Below, piece after piece: positions 37,705-47,584 of a stretch of 49,860 nt of DNA. The stretch's first letter is position 1. Each line of letters starts with the position of its first letter. The DNA is from a virus. The stretch lies in the IMG/VR virus record IMGVR_UViG_3300023184_000187, positions 1 through 49,860 of that record; one strand, given 5' to 3'. Made by a program: the position numbers and the translations under genes. Below the pieces are notes generated by a model that was not told the origin of the DNA, ran no database searches, and saw only the letters and a list, made by a program, of their open reading frames with translations.

Positions 37705-38622
37705 ATGGCATACTTAACTGGATATCAATATTATGAGAATGCTGGAAATTCTCCAGAGAATGAAAACTGGGGAACGTACCAGTACGTATCATTAAAGGAT
37801 ATAGTTAACAACTTTATGTTGATGTATGTTGGAAACCACAAACTTATTAATAATGTTGATAAGTACGAGGTATTATTTCACGCAAAGAGAGGGATTCAAG
37901 AACTGAACTATGATGCCTTGAAGGAGATTAAGATTGTGGAGCTTAGTATATGTGACGATCTTAAGTTAGTACTTCCGCCAGATTACGTTAACTATGTTAG
38001 AATATCATTATACAAGGATGGTATATTAAGACCACTTACTGAGAATATTCAAACTAATTATAGTAACTCATACCTACAAGACAACAGTTGTAGAATATTA
38101 TTTGATCAAGACGGAAACGTATTAGAGGGTACGTCTATTTTAGATTACGACAGAATACATAAGTTAAACAAGAGCATCTACTTAGGTGATGGCAAGTTTA
38201 ACGGACTAGAAGGATATAACATTGACGGTAAGTGGTATTTTAACTATGCTGTTGGTGCAAGATTTGGTTTAAATACAGAGACTGCAAACGTAAATCCTAC
38301 GTATAGAATAGACAAGAAATCAGGCGTTATAAACTTTGGATCAGGAATGGCAGGTCAACTTTGCATACTTGAGTATGTTACGGATGGTATGGAGGGTGGA
38401 GATGATTCTGAGGTTACTGTAAACAAAATGGCTGAAGAGTTCTTATACGCATACATTAAGTATGTTATTCTTACAAATAAGTACGGAGTTCAGCAGTATG
38501 TAATTGAAAGAGCTAAGAAAGAAAAAACAGCCCTTTTAAGAAACGCAAAAATAAGATTGAGTAACATACACCCTGGAAGATTATTGATGAATATGAGGGG
38601 CAAAGATAAGTGGATTAAATAA
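37705..38622 (+). CDS. Head-tail adaptor/tail-tube protein (P22 gp4-like position), 305 aa
   Basis: The N-terminal helices (YEVLFHAKRGIQELNYDALKE) are followed by LVLPPDYVNYVRISLYKDGI, the common signature of phage adaptor and gp4-like connector proteins. A beta domain follows and the C-terminus is basic (LSNIHPGRLLMNMRGKDKWIK). It starts two bases after the ring-protein gene and ends two bases before the next gene. It likely forms part of the tail hub. Confidence 0.7.
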   Translation: MAYLTGYQYYENAGNSPENENWGTYQYVSLKDIVNNFMLMYVGNHKLINNVDKYEVLFHAKRGIQELNYDALKEIKIVELSICDDLKLVLPPDYVNYVRISLYKDGILRPLTENIQTNYSNSYLQDNSCRILFDQDGNVLEGTSILDYDRIHKLNKSIYLGDGKFNGLEGYNIDGKWYFNYAVGARFGLNTETANVNPTYRIDKKSGVINFGSGMAGQLCILEYVTDGMEGGDDSEVTVNKMAEEFLYAYIKYVILTNKYGVQQYVIERAKKEKTALLRNAKIRLSNIHPGRLLMNMRGKDKWIK

Positions 38623-38624
38623 GT

Positions 38625-41600
38625 ATGGATTTAAATACTACGTTCCTTAAAGGGAGAATGAATAAGTCGCTTGACGAGAGAGTTCTTCCAGATGGAGAAT
38701 ATATTGACGCGTTAAATATAAGAATAGGATCTACTGAAAACAATAGCGTTGGTGCTATTGAAAATTCATTAGGTAACACTAAGATCACTTCTATTCTTTA
38801 TGAAGGAAATCCTTTATCTACCAATGCAAGATGTATTGGTGCATATGAGGATAATCAGCACGAGACAATATACTGGTTCGTAACAGATCCAGGGAATGTA
38901 GATATGGTTCTATCTTATAACGATAAAACAGGTACGCTTATTTATCACGTAATATCTACCACAGTACTTAACTTTAATACTCAGTATTTGGTAAACGGTA
39001 TTGACTTAATTGACGGTCTCTTATTCTGGACAGACAACTATAATCCTCCAAGACGAATAAATGTAAATAGTTCGTACGCATATCCTACTATGGGGGTTGA
39101 TAATATTACAGAGGATGATATATCTGTGATTGTAGCTCCACCGTTAGAATCTCCTTCTATAGTTCCACTGATATCATCAACTGAAAAGAACTATATAATT
39201 GATAAGTTTGTATCTTTTTCTTATAGATATAAATATAAGGATGGAGAGTACAGTGCATTGTCTCAGTTTAGTGATATAGCATTCGTCCCTGATAACTTTT
39301 TTGTTGACTTTACAAGTTATACAAATGGAGCTATGCAAAACGTATTTAATTCTTATAATGTATTTTTTAATACTGGTAGTAAAAATGTTATTCAGGTTGA
39401 TTTATGTTTTAAATTATCCGACTCAAGTATTGTAAATATTATTGAAAGATACAATAAAAATGAACAGGGATGGGGAGACGATCAGATAAAGTCTATTAAT
39501 TTTAATAATAAAAAGATATACACTGCACTTTCAAGTTCAGAACTAACAAGACTATTTGATAATGTACCTCGTATAGCTAAGTCTCAGACCACTATGGGAA
39601 ATAGACTTATGTATGGAAACTATGTTGATGGTTACGATATAGATACTAACATTAATTATGATGTTGTTGGTGTTAGTGAGGCAGTAGGAGGTAAATCTTT
39701 AGATGTTTTTACAGATGATGGATTTTATACTATAAATCCATCAACACCTGCAACTATCCCTAGTGGTATTATAAAAATAGATTTTACTGATACAGAAATA
39801 AAAACTGGAGCATTATTATCAATACAATTTAGATTATTTCACTATTCATTTTCTGGAGATCCTTCATATGCTTTAGAAGGTATTTTAAATGAATTTGATT
39901 TTAGTTTTAATTTTAACATAACAAACGATTTTTCAAGCGCGTATCAATTATCTCAAGATCAAGCATTTATAAATGCAATATATACACATAATCCAATAGC
40001 TGATTGTGGGACTGGTTTCTCTTTAACAGATAAATTTAATTGTAGTATTATAACTGTAGCCACTTCACCTCCAGATTGGGATATTGTTGGAACAGGAATA
40101 AGTGCTGTTGATCAAGGATTTACAATAATATCATCTCCAACAGAACCAAATATTATAAAACTACAGATACCAGCAATAAAATTTGTAGGTGTTCAGGCAG
40201 AAACTCCTGATCTAATAGCGTATGAGTATCTAACAGATATAGGTACTGTTGCTTCATTATCAACATTAGAGAATAAAAGAAGTCTACATAGCAACAGAGA
40301 TTATGAGGTTGCTATTGTTTATCAGGACGAGTATTTAAGAAGCTCTACTGCTCTAGTTTGTAATGATAATACTGTATTTTTTCCAGCATCAGCGTCAGAC
40401 ACAAAAAACTATATAGTATCTACAATACAGAACCTTGCACCTTCTTGGGCTAAGAGATATAAGTTTGTTGTTAAACCTTCTAAGTCTAAGTACGAAACTA
40501 TTTATACTAACCTATTTTTTCAAGATGATGATGGTTTTGTATGGTTTAAACTAGAAGCAGAAAATATAAGCAAGGCAAAGATTGGAGAACAATTAACCGT
40601 TAAAAGAGATTCTAACGGAGCTATGAACAACCTTGTTACTGTAACCGTTCTTGATGTTAAATCTCAGTCTGATAATTTTATATCTGGACCTAATTCTGAT
40701 GATATAGTTTATGAGCCTGCTGGGGTTTATATGAAGATGAGGGTTACTAATTTTGAGGTTATTTACGATAAAAATTCTTTCATACAATTAAAGACTGTAG
40801 GACCTGATGGATACGATTATCCTCAAAGAAGAATAGATCTTTCGTATGCAAATCCAAGTTATGATCCAAGTATACCAATAGATGCAGAAAATCAACCTAG
40901 AATAACTTATGATATACCTGCTGGTAGTATTGTAAAGTTTGATATAAGGATGAATAGAGATGAAGCTAACTTTTTAGATGCTAATTGTGGATCTAGGAAT
41001 TATAAATATATAAGAACTGTTGTGGCTAATCAAGACTACGACAACTTATATTTATTAGCTCAGGGAGAGGGTATAAATTTTGAGGATGGAGTAGTATCTG
41101 GTAATGATGACACTATGAATACCAAAGATTATAATCAGGTCTTAGGGGTTTTTGCTCCGTGCTATTCATTTAGTGGTGTCTCCGATTATATTTGTGGAGA
41201 CAATCCACATCTTCCATTCAATCCAAATCGATTTTATAAGTATTTTATTCCTCCTTACTGGACAGCGCCTCCATATAATACTCCTGGAGTTAATAGATTT
41301 ATGTTTCAGAGGGTTGATCCTGAAAATCCATATGATCAATCGTTAGTAGGTGGGTATTATCTTATTTTAGGATCAGGGACTCCAATGTGTATTGGAAGTT
41401 TTGGTCTTGACAGGAAAGGATCGTATATAGGTGGTGATATTACAATACAGAAGGCAACGTCTCTGATTGTTTTTGAGACAGAAGCGCTTGATGCTGACGG
41501 AGAGATTTATTATGAGGGAAGCGATAGTTTTCCTATAGATGAGAATAGATTTCATATGAGTGGAGACGCTCCTGCAGATAAGGATCAGACATCTTCTACA

Positions 41601-43922
41601 GATCCTGATGGATTTGGGGTTGTAACAATCAACTCATTTGACTGCTTTTCATTTGGTAATGGAGTTGAATCTTATAAAATAAATGATTCAATTGTTGGCG
41701 ATCCTTTTTACTTAGGTTCTAGAGTTACTGCTGTAGCTCAGGAACAATATAAGGAGGCTCATAGGTATGCATCTATAACATATAGTGGAATATATAATGC
41801 AGAGACAAACATAAACAAGTTAAATGAGTTCAACTTATCACTTGCAAACTTTAAGGATTTAGAGAAGTCTTTTGGACCTATCAACAAGTTATATGCAAGA
41901 CGTACAGATGTTCTAGTTCTACAAGAGGACAAGATATCATATACATTAGCTGGTAAGAATTTACTATCTGACTCCGCTGGAGGTGGACAAATTGCGTCTA
42001 TACCAGAGGTGTTAGGTACTCAGATTGCAAGAACTGAGGACTATGGTATTAGTAATAATCCTGAGAGTTTTGCTGTACTAGGTGGAGAGGTTTACTTTAC
42101 TGATATAAAAAGAAACGTGGTGCTTAATCTTAGAGGCGGATCAGCACAGAGCGATGCTCTTAGTATTGTCTCTGATATGGGTATGAAGTACTGGTTCAGA
42201 GACGAGTTCAAGAACTCACAGAACTATTTTAAGATAGGTGGATACGATCCTTATATGGACGAGTACGTACTTCACCTTACTGAAAATTCTATGCCAACAG
42301 AAACAGATGTTTTTGGTTGTGGAATTACAGTGTCTAAACAAAATGTTAATGGATTTTATGAGTTTAATGTAGAGGTTGGTGATCAAATAGGAGAGGTAAC
42401 TATTGATCTATCTTTATTTAGTGGAGAGATGCATATTATAGCAAATTATAATGATGTCGATGTGGTTGATGAAATCCTAACTATTCAGGACAACTACTCG
42501 TTTACATTTGAAAAGTTGTTAGTGTTTCCTAACACGGTTAATATAAAAATAACATCTATTAATGCATCGTTTTCAATAAATACAAACTGCATAAATGTTA
42601 TAGATTATATAAATGTTTATAGAGTTGTTTACAATAACCCAGGGTTAGAGGATCAGACAATACATAACCAGTACAGATGGAGTTTAGGTACTTATAATAG
42701 TCCATTTTTAAATGACTTTATAATTATGGAGGCTGATGGCGTATCGCTATACGATAGTCAGTTCGGTGGATTATCTGATGGTATGATACCAGCTGACGGA
42801 AGTGATATAACACTTGTTTCACAAAAGAGAACTGGAGATACGTTTGTATTTAATCCAGAACTAAACTCATTCAAATATCTAGTATCTAATAACTTATATA
42901 CTCCAAGTGAGTTACTTCCTTTATTGACTCCTATAACTCCTATAACTGGAGAGTATCGTGTTACTATAAATAACGCGGCATTAGCAGGTTATGATTATTT
43001 ATATTTGGTTTGGGATTACAGAAGTATGTCTTCAATAACACTATGTTATGACGAGACTAATCCTTATGTTTTATGTTGTGATTGTACTGTATCAGACTCT
43101 TACTTTATAAACTCAGATTCTTTTATAACTGCTACAAGTATTTGGACTGATGAAAATCAGACAACTGTTGCTGCTGATGGGTTCTATATGATTGATGGAA
43201 CATATAGACAGTTGTTATCTGGTGTTCTTTTAGATCCTGTCCCTTGCAATGGATGTGTTACACAGACCTTATGTTTTGTAGGATTATGGGAAGAGGGAGA
43301 TCCCGAACATCCTGATGGAGGTACTATTACATATGTAAATCCAGCTGGAGAAACAATTATACAGGATCTAATATGGCAAGGTAATTTTGTATCTATAGAA
43401 TTTATAGATATAATTTCTTATGTTGGAATTTATGAAATTAACTGTAATCCACAGACTCAGTGTTTTGAAGGCTTATGGGAATCAGCAGAGCATCCTGAAG
43501 GAGGAAGCGTTACTTATATAAATGTAGATGGATTTACCATAACACAAGACTTAATATTTTTAGGAGATACTGTAACTATACAATACTTAGAAATAATATC
43601 TTTTATTGGAGTTGTAGAGGTTGTGTGTAATATGATATTATCATCAAGAAGTCATACTGGATTACCATATTCTGAAAGAGATAATGGTTGTGAAGAAATA
43701 TTAGATGATAACATATATATTATATCAAATGCAGGTACAGATATTATAGAAAGTGGTGACATAGTATGCAACTCTATAAATTCAAACGATAGATTTAATG
43801 GAGGTGATTTATATTATCTATTAAATAAACAAGCATCTATGCCTGGGTACGAATACGTATGTCAAATAAATAATGATGGAGTTATTACTGTTTACTATCT
43901 TTGCCCAGCACCACCACCATAA
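38625..43922 (+). CDS. Tail stabilisation / muzzle-like protein, 1765 aa
   Basis: The start MDLNTTFLKGRMNKSLDERV and PDGEYIDALNIRIGSTENNS is the hallmark of large P22 gp10-like stabilisation proteins, called muzzle protein in crAss-like virions. The middle resembles beta-propeller blades (YWFVTDPG, LLFWTDNYNPPRRINV). PEVLGTQIARTEDYGISNNPESFAVLGG near residue 1127-1154 is a conserved segment of the family. The C-terminus adds two Cys-flanked repeats of about 60 residues (about 1546-1607 and 1611-1668) and ends CPAPPP. It would form the outer tail end. Confidence 0.82.
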   Translation: MDLNTTFLKGRMNKSLDERVLPDGEYIDALNIRIGSTENNSVGAIENSLGNTKITSILYEGNPLSTNARCIGAYEDNQHETIYWFVTDPGNVDMVLSYNDKTGTLIYHVISTTVLNFNTQYLVNGIDLIDGLLFWTDNYNPPRRINVNSSYAYPTMGVDNITEDDISVIVAPPLESPSIVPLISSTEKNYIIDKFVSFSYRYKYKDGEYSALSQFSDIAFVPDNFFVDFTSYTNGAMQNVFNSYNVFFNTGSKNVIQVDLCFKLSDSSIVNIIERYNKNEQGWGDDQIKSINFNNKKIYTALSSSELTRLFDNVPRIAKSQTTMGNRLMYGNYVDGYDIDTNINYDVVGVSEAVGGKSLDVFTDDGFYTINPSTPATIPSGIIKIDFTDTEIKTGALLSIQFRLFHYSFSGDPSYALEGILNEFDFSFNFNITNDFSSAYQLSQDQAFINAIYTHNPIADCGTGFSLTDKFNCSIITVATSPPDWDIVGTGISAVDQGFTIISSPTEPNIIKLQIPAIKFVGVQAETPDLIAYEYLTDIGTVASLSTLENKRSLHSNRDYEVAIVYQDEYLRSSTALVCNDNTVFFPASASDTKNYIVSTIQNLAPSWAKRYKFVVKPSKSKYETIYTNLFFQDDDGFVWFKLEAENISKAKIGEQLTVKRDSNGAMNNLVTVTVLDVKSQSDNFISGPNSDDIVYEPAGVYMKMRVTNFEVIYDKNSFIQLKTVGPDGYDYPQRRIDLSYANPSYDPSIPIDAENQPRITYDIPAGSIVKFDIRMNRDEANFLDANCGSRNYKYIRTVVANQDYDNLYLLAQGEGINFEDGVVSGNDDTMNTKDYNQVLGVFAPCYSFSGVSDYICGDNPHLPFNPNRFYKYFIPPYWTAPPYNTPGVNRFMFQRVDPENPYDQSLVGGYYLILGSGTPMCIGSFGLDRKGSYIGGDITIQKATSLIVFETEALDADGEIYYEGSDSFPIDENRFHMSGDAPADKDQTSSTDPDGFGVVTINSFDCFSFGNGVESYKINDSIVGDPFYLGSRVTAVAQEQYKEAHRYASITYSGIYNAETNINKLNEFNLSLANFKDLEKSFGPINKLYARRTDVLVLQEDKISYTLAGKNLLSDSAGGGQIASIPEVLGTQIARTEDYGISNNPESFAVLGGEVYFTDIKRNVVLNLRGGSAQSDALSIVSDMGMKYWFRDEFKNSQNYFKIGGYDPYMDEYVLHLTENSMPTETDVFGCGITVSKQNVNGFYEFNVEVGDQIGEVTIDLSLFSGEMHIIANYNDVDVVDEILTIQDNYSFTFEKLLVFPNTVNIKITSINASFSINTNCINVIDYINVYRVVYNNPGLEDQTIHNQYRWSLGTYNSPFLNDFIIMEADGVSLYDSQFGGLSDGMIPADGSDITLVSQKRTGDTFVFNPELNSFKYLVSNNLYTPSELLPLLTPITPITGEYRVTINNAALAGYDYLYLVWDYRSMSSITLCYDETNPYVLCCDCTVSDSYFINSDSFITATSIWTDENQTTVAADGFYMIDGTYRQLLSGVLLDPVPCNGCVTQTLCFVGLWEEGDPEHPDGGTITYVNPAGETIIQDLIWQGNFVSIEFIDIISYVGIYEINCNPQTQCFEGLWESAEHPEGGSVTYINVDGFTITQDLIFLGDTVTIQYLEIISFIGVVEVVCNMILSSRSHTGLPYSERDNGCEEILDDNIYIISNAGTDIIESGDIVCNSINSNDRFNGGDLYYLLNKQASMPGYEYVCQINNDGVITVYYLCPAPPP

Positions 43923-43931
43923 AAATAAATT

Positions 43932-44711
43932 ATGAAGTATACACTAACATATAACAAGAACGTAGAGGGATGGACATCATTCTTTTCATACCACCCAGAG
44001 ATAATGCTTGGTATGAACGGAGCGTTCTATTCCTTTAAGGGAGGTGAGCTTTATAAGCATAATACCAATATAAGTAGGAATACCTTTTATTATGACTGGT
44101 GGGAACAATTAGGGTTTCCTAATAATTCGTTTGAGCCATCAAAGGTAACGTCTGTATTTAATAAGGAGCCCCTGACGATTAAGAACTTCAAGACTATTGC
44201 AACATATGGAAATAGCCCTTGGAACTGTACAGTCATTACAGACCTCTCTACTGGAGAGATAGACTCAAGTTACTTTGTAGAAAAAGAAGGTAACTGGTTT
44301 GCGTATATTCGAAGCTTATCGGGTGATGACAACCTTAGACTTCGTTCCGCTCAGGGTGTAGGATCAGTGGATACTGTAGATAATCCAGGGACTGCTTCTA
44401 CCGTATTAAATTTTACGTTTAATATTGGAACAATCGTAAGTATTGGTGACTTAGCTTATAAAAACAATTCTGGGGTTATAGAGTTTATAGGAACTATTAC
44501 AGGGTTTACAAATACATCTATAGAAATAAATAACACGCCTCCATTAGCTAATCCAGTGAATAACGGAGACTATATACTGTATATAAAGAACAGTGTTGCT
44601 GAGTCTTACGGTGCACGTGGATACTATATGCAGTACGAGCTAGAGAACGGTTCACAAAACAGAGTTGAATTATTCTCAGTTAAATCAAATGTATTTAAAA
44701 GTTATCCTTAA
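43932..44711 (+). CDS. Tail-associated protein, 259 aa
   Basis: The opening NVEGWTSFFSYHPEIMLGMN followed by FYSFKGGELYKHN is a motif I recall at the ends of tail stabilisation proteins and as separate proteins next to them. Much of the remainder is beta-like, with a NNSGVIEFIGTITGFTNTSIE unit. It probably docks on the muzzle protein. Confidence 0.68.
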   Translation: MKYTLTYNKNVEGWTSFFSYHPEIMLGMNGAFYSFKGGELYKHNTNISRNTFYYDWWEQLGFPNNSFEPSKVTSVFNKEPLTIKNFKTIATYGNSPWNCTVITDLSTGEIDSSYFVEKEGNWFAYIRSLSGDDNLRLRSAQGVGSVDTVDNPGTASTVLNFTFNIGTIVSIGDLAYKNNSGVIEFIGTITGFTNTSIEINNTPPLANPVNNGDYILYIKNSVAESYGARGYYMQYELENGSQNRVELFSVKSNVFKSYP

Positions 44712-44717
44712 AATTAT

Positions 44718-44725
44718 TATCTTTG
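44718..44725 (+). promoter_or_regulatory. TATCTTTG -7 box with almost no leader
   Basis: TATCTTTG-CA lies only four bases before the ATG at 44730. Expected transcription starts fall at or next to the ATG, so the mRNA may be leaderless. It opens the unit of internal virion proteins. Confidence 0.72.
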
Positions 44726-44729
44726 CATA

Positions 44730-45125
44730 ATGCATCAGTGTAGATTAGAAAACAAAGAGAATTTTTATAGCACGTTATGTATGTGGTGGGACGAATGGAA
44801 TTTTCCACACGTATCATACACATCGCTGCCTAAGAGGATATTTATTGTTAGTAATGAGGATATTGATTTATATGCTATTCCAGTTTATGTTGGGGATTCA
44901 GATATATGTATGATGGGATTTGTAACAGGAAATAAAAATGCTGAAAAAAAATTAAGAACTGGAGCATTAAATAGTCTTAACAAGTATATTCAAGAGATTA
45001 TGAAGAACTCTGGATATAGAATAATTATTACGGTTACTGGGACTCCAGTTTTAAAAAAAATGTTTTCAGATGAAGACTATATACTATCAGGAAAAGATTA
45101 TAACGAATATATAAAGGTATTATAA
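44730..45125 (+). CDS. GNAT-fold-like small protein, 131 aa
   Basis: The order of WWDEWNFPHVSYTSLPKRIFIV, YAIPVYVGDSDICMMGFVTGN, RTGALNSLNKYIQEIMKNSG and IIITVTGTPVLKKMF fits the strand-helix plan of GNAT acetyltransferases seen in many phages near tail genes, but the usual acetyl-CoA (R/Q-x-x-G-x-G/A) loop is not clear. Its activity, if any, is unknown. It overlaps none of its neighbours and lies one base before the next ATG. Confidence 0.55.
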   Translation: MHQCRLENKENFYSTLCMWWDEWNFPHVSYTSLPKRIFIVSNEDIDLYAIPVYVGDSDICMMGFVTGNKNAEKKLRTGALNSLNKYIQEIMKNSGYRIIITVTGTPVLKKMFSDEDYILSGKDYNEYIKVL

Positions 45126-45126
45126 T

Positions 45127-45978
45127 ATGGGACAACAAGCGGCTTCTGTTACAGCGCCAACTACAAATACAAATACAGATTATGCTATTGATGCTGACAA
45201 TACTATTAATCCTAGTTTTTCACAAGGATCTACTTATACAGCAAACAATGACGCATCAAAAACTTTAGCTGCCGCTGGAGCAGCAACTTCTTTTGTTCCT
45301 ATACTAGGTCTAGGTCTTACAGCCGCTTCAGCGGTTGCATCTGTTATGGAGGCACAAAAAGCTAAAAACGCACAGAGGGCTGCAGAAAGAGATGCGGCAA
45401 AGGCAGCAGAAGAGATGAAGAGGTTAACAGCTCAGAACGAGTATGCGGCAATACAAGTACCAGTGCAGGCTTACGAAAGAGCATTTAGAGAAGGAACCGC
45501 ATCTAATGCAGAGGCTATAAATGCTCTGGCTCAGGATCCACGTACTTTAATTGGTGGAATTCAAGGTGTACAAGAGGCTACAATTGAAGGACAGGCAAAA
45601 AATACAGAGGCTCTAGCTAATAGATTATATAATGACGCTATGACTAAGGCTGGGGTTAGGACGGGAATAAATCAAAACCTAGCTAAAATTGCTTCTGATG
45701 AGGTTCAAGGTGCTCAGATTGCTGCTATGGCTGCTGAGAAGGCTAAGATAGCTCAGCAACAGGCAATGCTTCAGGGGGTAGGAGGTCTTATAACTCAAGG
45801 TGCTGGTATGATTGGTACTTACGGAGGAGTTGCTAACGCAGGAGATCAACTAAAAGGTTTATTAGGAGGGACTATTTTTAGACAGCCAGCAGCTCAATCT
45901 ACTCAAGGGATAGATCCTAAGATGATTCAAGCAATTATGCAATTATTAGGACAACAACAAAAATCAACTATAGGATAA
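45127..45978 (+). CDS. Internal virion (cargo) protein, Ala/Gln-rich, 283 aa
   Basis: After a disordered N-terminus there is a hydrophobic Ala/Gly-rich stretch (ILGLGLTAASAVASVMEAQK, about residues 57-77) and then long Ala/Glu/Lys-rich helices. The C-terminus is Gln-rich. This matches ejected inner proteins of podoviruses (like P22 gp7/T7 gp14 type) that line or form a channel through the cell envelope. The call rests on composition and order. Confidence 0.68.
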   Translation: MGQQAASVTAPTTNTNTDYAIDADNTINPSFSQGSTYTANNDASKTLAAAGAATSFVPILGLGLTAASAVASVMEAQKAKNAQRAAERDAAKAAEEMKRLTAQNEYAAIQVPVQAYERAFREGTASNAEAINALAQDPRTLIGGIQGVQEATIEGQAKNTEALANRLYNDAMTKAGVRTGINQNLAKIASDEVQGAQIAAMAAEKAKIAQQQAMLQGVGGLITQGAGMIGTYGGVANAGDQLKGLLGGTIFRQPAAQSTQGIDPKMIQAIMQLLGQQQKSTIG

Positions 45979-45982
45979 TTTT

Positions 45983-47581
45983 ATGTCAACTTACTATAAG
46001 TATCAGAATCCATCAGAAATAGGTGCAGCTCCAACGCTTGATTGGGGTACTGTAATTAGTAACGTAAATCAGAATCTTCAAGCTCAGGAGCAGCAGCGGT
46101 ACGAGAATAGAGAGGCTGATAAGAAGCTTACAAATGATATCCTTACAAAGGCTAATGAGGTAAGTCTAACAAGCGATCCTAATCTTAATGCACTTATAAC
46201 CAATATGGGTTATGATACTAAAAAAAACATATTTGAATTACAAAAGAAGTTAGAGTCTAATCAGATATCTAGATCTGATTTTACTATAGCTAATCAGAAT
46301 ACATCAGCTAGTATAGCTCAACTAAATCAGTTTACAAAAACTTACGGTGCTGATTATGACAAGTATTTAAAGGATGTTCAGGAAGGAAAGACATCTGCCT
46401 ATGCAGACTTTATGCAGAAGTGGAAGGGTGGATTTCAAAACTTTAAAGATAAGAAACTAATACATAACCCTACGGACGGAAGATTGTACGTTGCTGAATT
46501 AGATAATGAAGGAAAGGTTAAGGAAGGACCTCTTGGGATGGTTCCTATGTCTACACTTGTAGAGGTTAAAAATTTTGACGATAAAAAGATTGACGTTCTT
46601 GCTGAGACAAATAGGTATGCTGAGAAAATGAAACCTTTTGTTGAATTGATTAGAAGCGGTAAGATAGAGAGCTTAGAGGCTCTATCTAATATGCCTAATT
46701 TTAATGAATTTGTAAATAATGTTACAGAGGCTATTGCTAAAAACGAGAAAGGATATGCTAGTATCTTGACAGACACTGACGGTACATACTCTATATATGG
46801 CGAAGGTAAGTCAAGCGGTAAAAACATAGGTCTTAAAAATAATGGATCTGGTGAGATGGTTCCTATTATAGATGACGAACAAAAAACTAGATCTAGAGAT
46901 ATAATTAAGGAATATCTTATAGCTCAGACTGGAATCAAGGAGACAGGAACTGCTGTGTTTGCTCCTCAAAGAGCAGCTGGTGGAGGAGAAGGTAAAGGTC
47001 CTAAACCAGAAGAAGTAGTATCTGCAGGAAAAGTAATACCTATGTATGGTCAAAAAACTAATAAATTAGCAGGTCCAGCATTTAACATTAGTAACGTAAG
47101 AATATCTCAAGGACCTGGAATAACGCAAGAAATAAAATCAGTTGCTTTAAGAAATGGTCAGGTAGTTATTAATGGATATAATGTTGTTGGTAAAACTACA
47201 GGTTCAGGGGTAGATTTTGAAAAAGGAACAGCTACTGAAACTAAAAGAACTAAATTCACAAGTACTCCAATAATAAATGGTAAAAGAACTAAGGCTGAAG
47301 GTTTATGGGAAACTGTTAATGGTGCTCAAATGGAAGACATTATAACTCGTGTTCCAATACCTGGAAGACCAGGGGAAACTTTTCAAAGTTTAGATCAGGC
47401 TAGAGAATTTTTAATAGAAGAACAAAAAAGGTTTAGTTCTACAAAACCTGTGGCAGGAAGTAAAGAAACTAAAATTAACAATGAAGACCAACAAGCTATT
47501 GATTGGTTAAATGCTAATCCAAATGCACCACAAGCATCAGCTATTAGAAAAACATTAAAATCAAAAGGATTAATAAAATAA
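45983..47581 (+). CDS. Internal virion (cargo) protein, 532 aa
   Basis: A polar helical protein starting MSTYYKYQNPSEIGAAPTLD, with Gln-rich helices (VNQNLQAQEQQRYENREADK), a Gly/Lys-rich linker (GGGEGKGPKPEE near residue 335), and a basic C-terminus. It lies between the Ala-rich internal protein and a very large protein, as cargo proteins do in crAss-like virions. No enzyme domain is recognised. Confidence 0.6.
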   Translation: MSTYYKYQNPSEIGAAPTLDWGTVISNVNQNLQAQEQQRYENREADKKLTNDILTKANEVSLTSDPNLNALITNMGYDTKKNIFELQKKLESNQISRSDFTIANQNTSASIAQLNQFTKTYGADYDKYLKDVQEGKTSAYADFMQKWKGGFQNFKDKKLIHNPTDGRLYVAELDNEGKVKEGPLGMVPMSTLVEVKNFDDKKIDVLAETNRYAEKMKPFVELIRSGKIESLEALSNMPNFNEFVNNVTEAIAKNEKGYASILTDTDGTYSIYGEGKSSGKNIGLKNNGSGEMVPIIDDEQKTRSRDIIKEYLIAQTGIKETGTAVFAPQRAAGGGEGKGPKPEEVVSAGKVIPMYGQKTNKLAGPAFNISNVRISQGPGITQEIKSVALRNGQVVINGYNVVGKTTGSGVDFEKGTATETKRTKFTSTPIINGKRTKAEGLWETVNGAQMEDIITRVPIPGRPGETFQSLDQAREFLIEEQKRFSSTKPVAGSKETKINNEDQQAIDWLNANPNAPQASAIRKTLKSKGLIK

Positions 47582-47584
47582 AGT

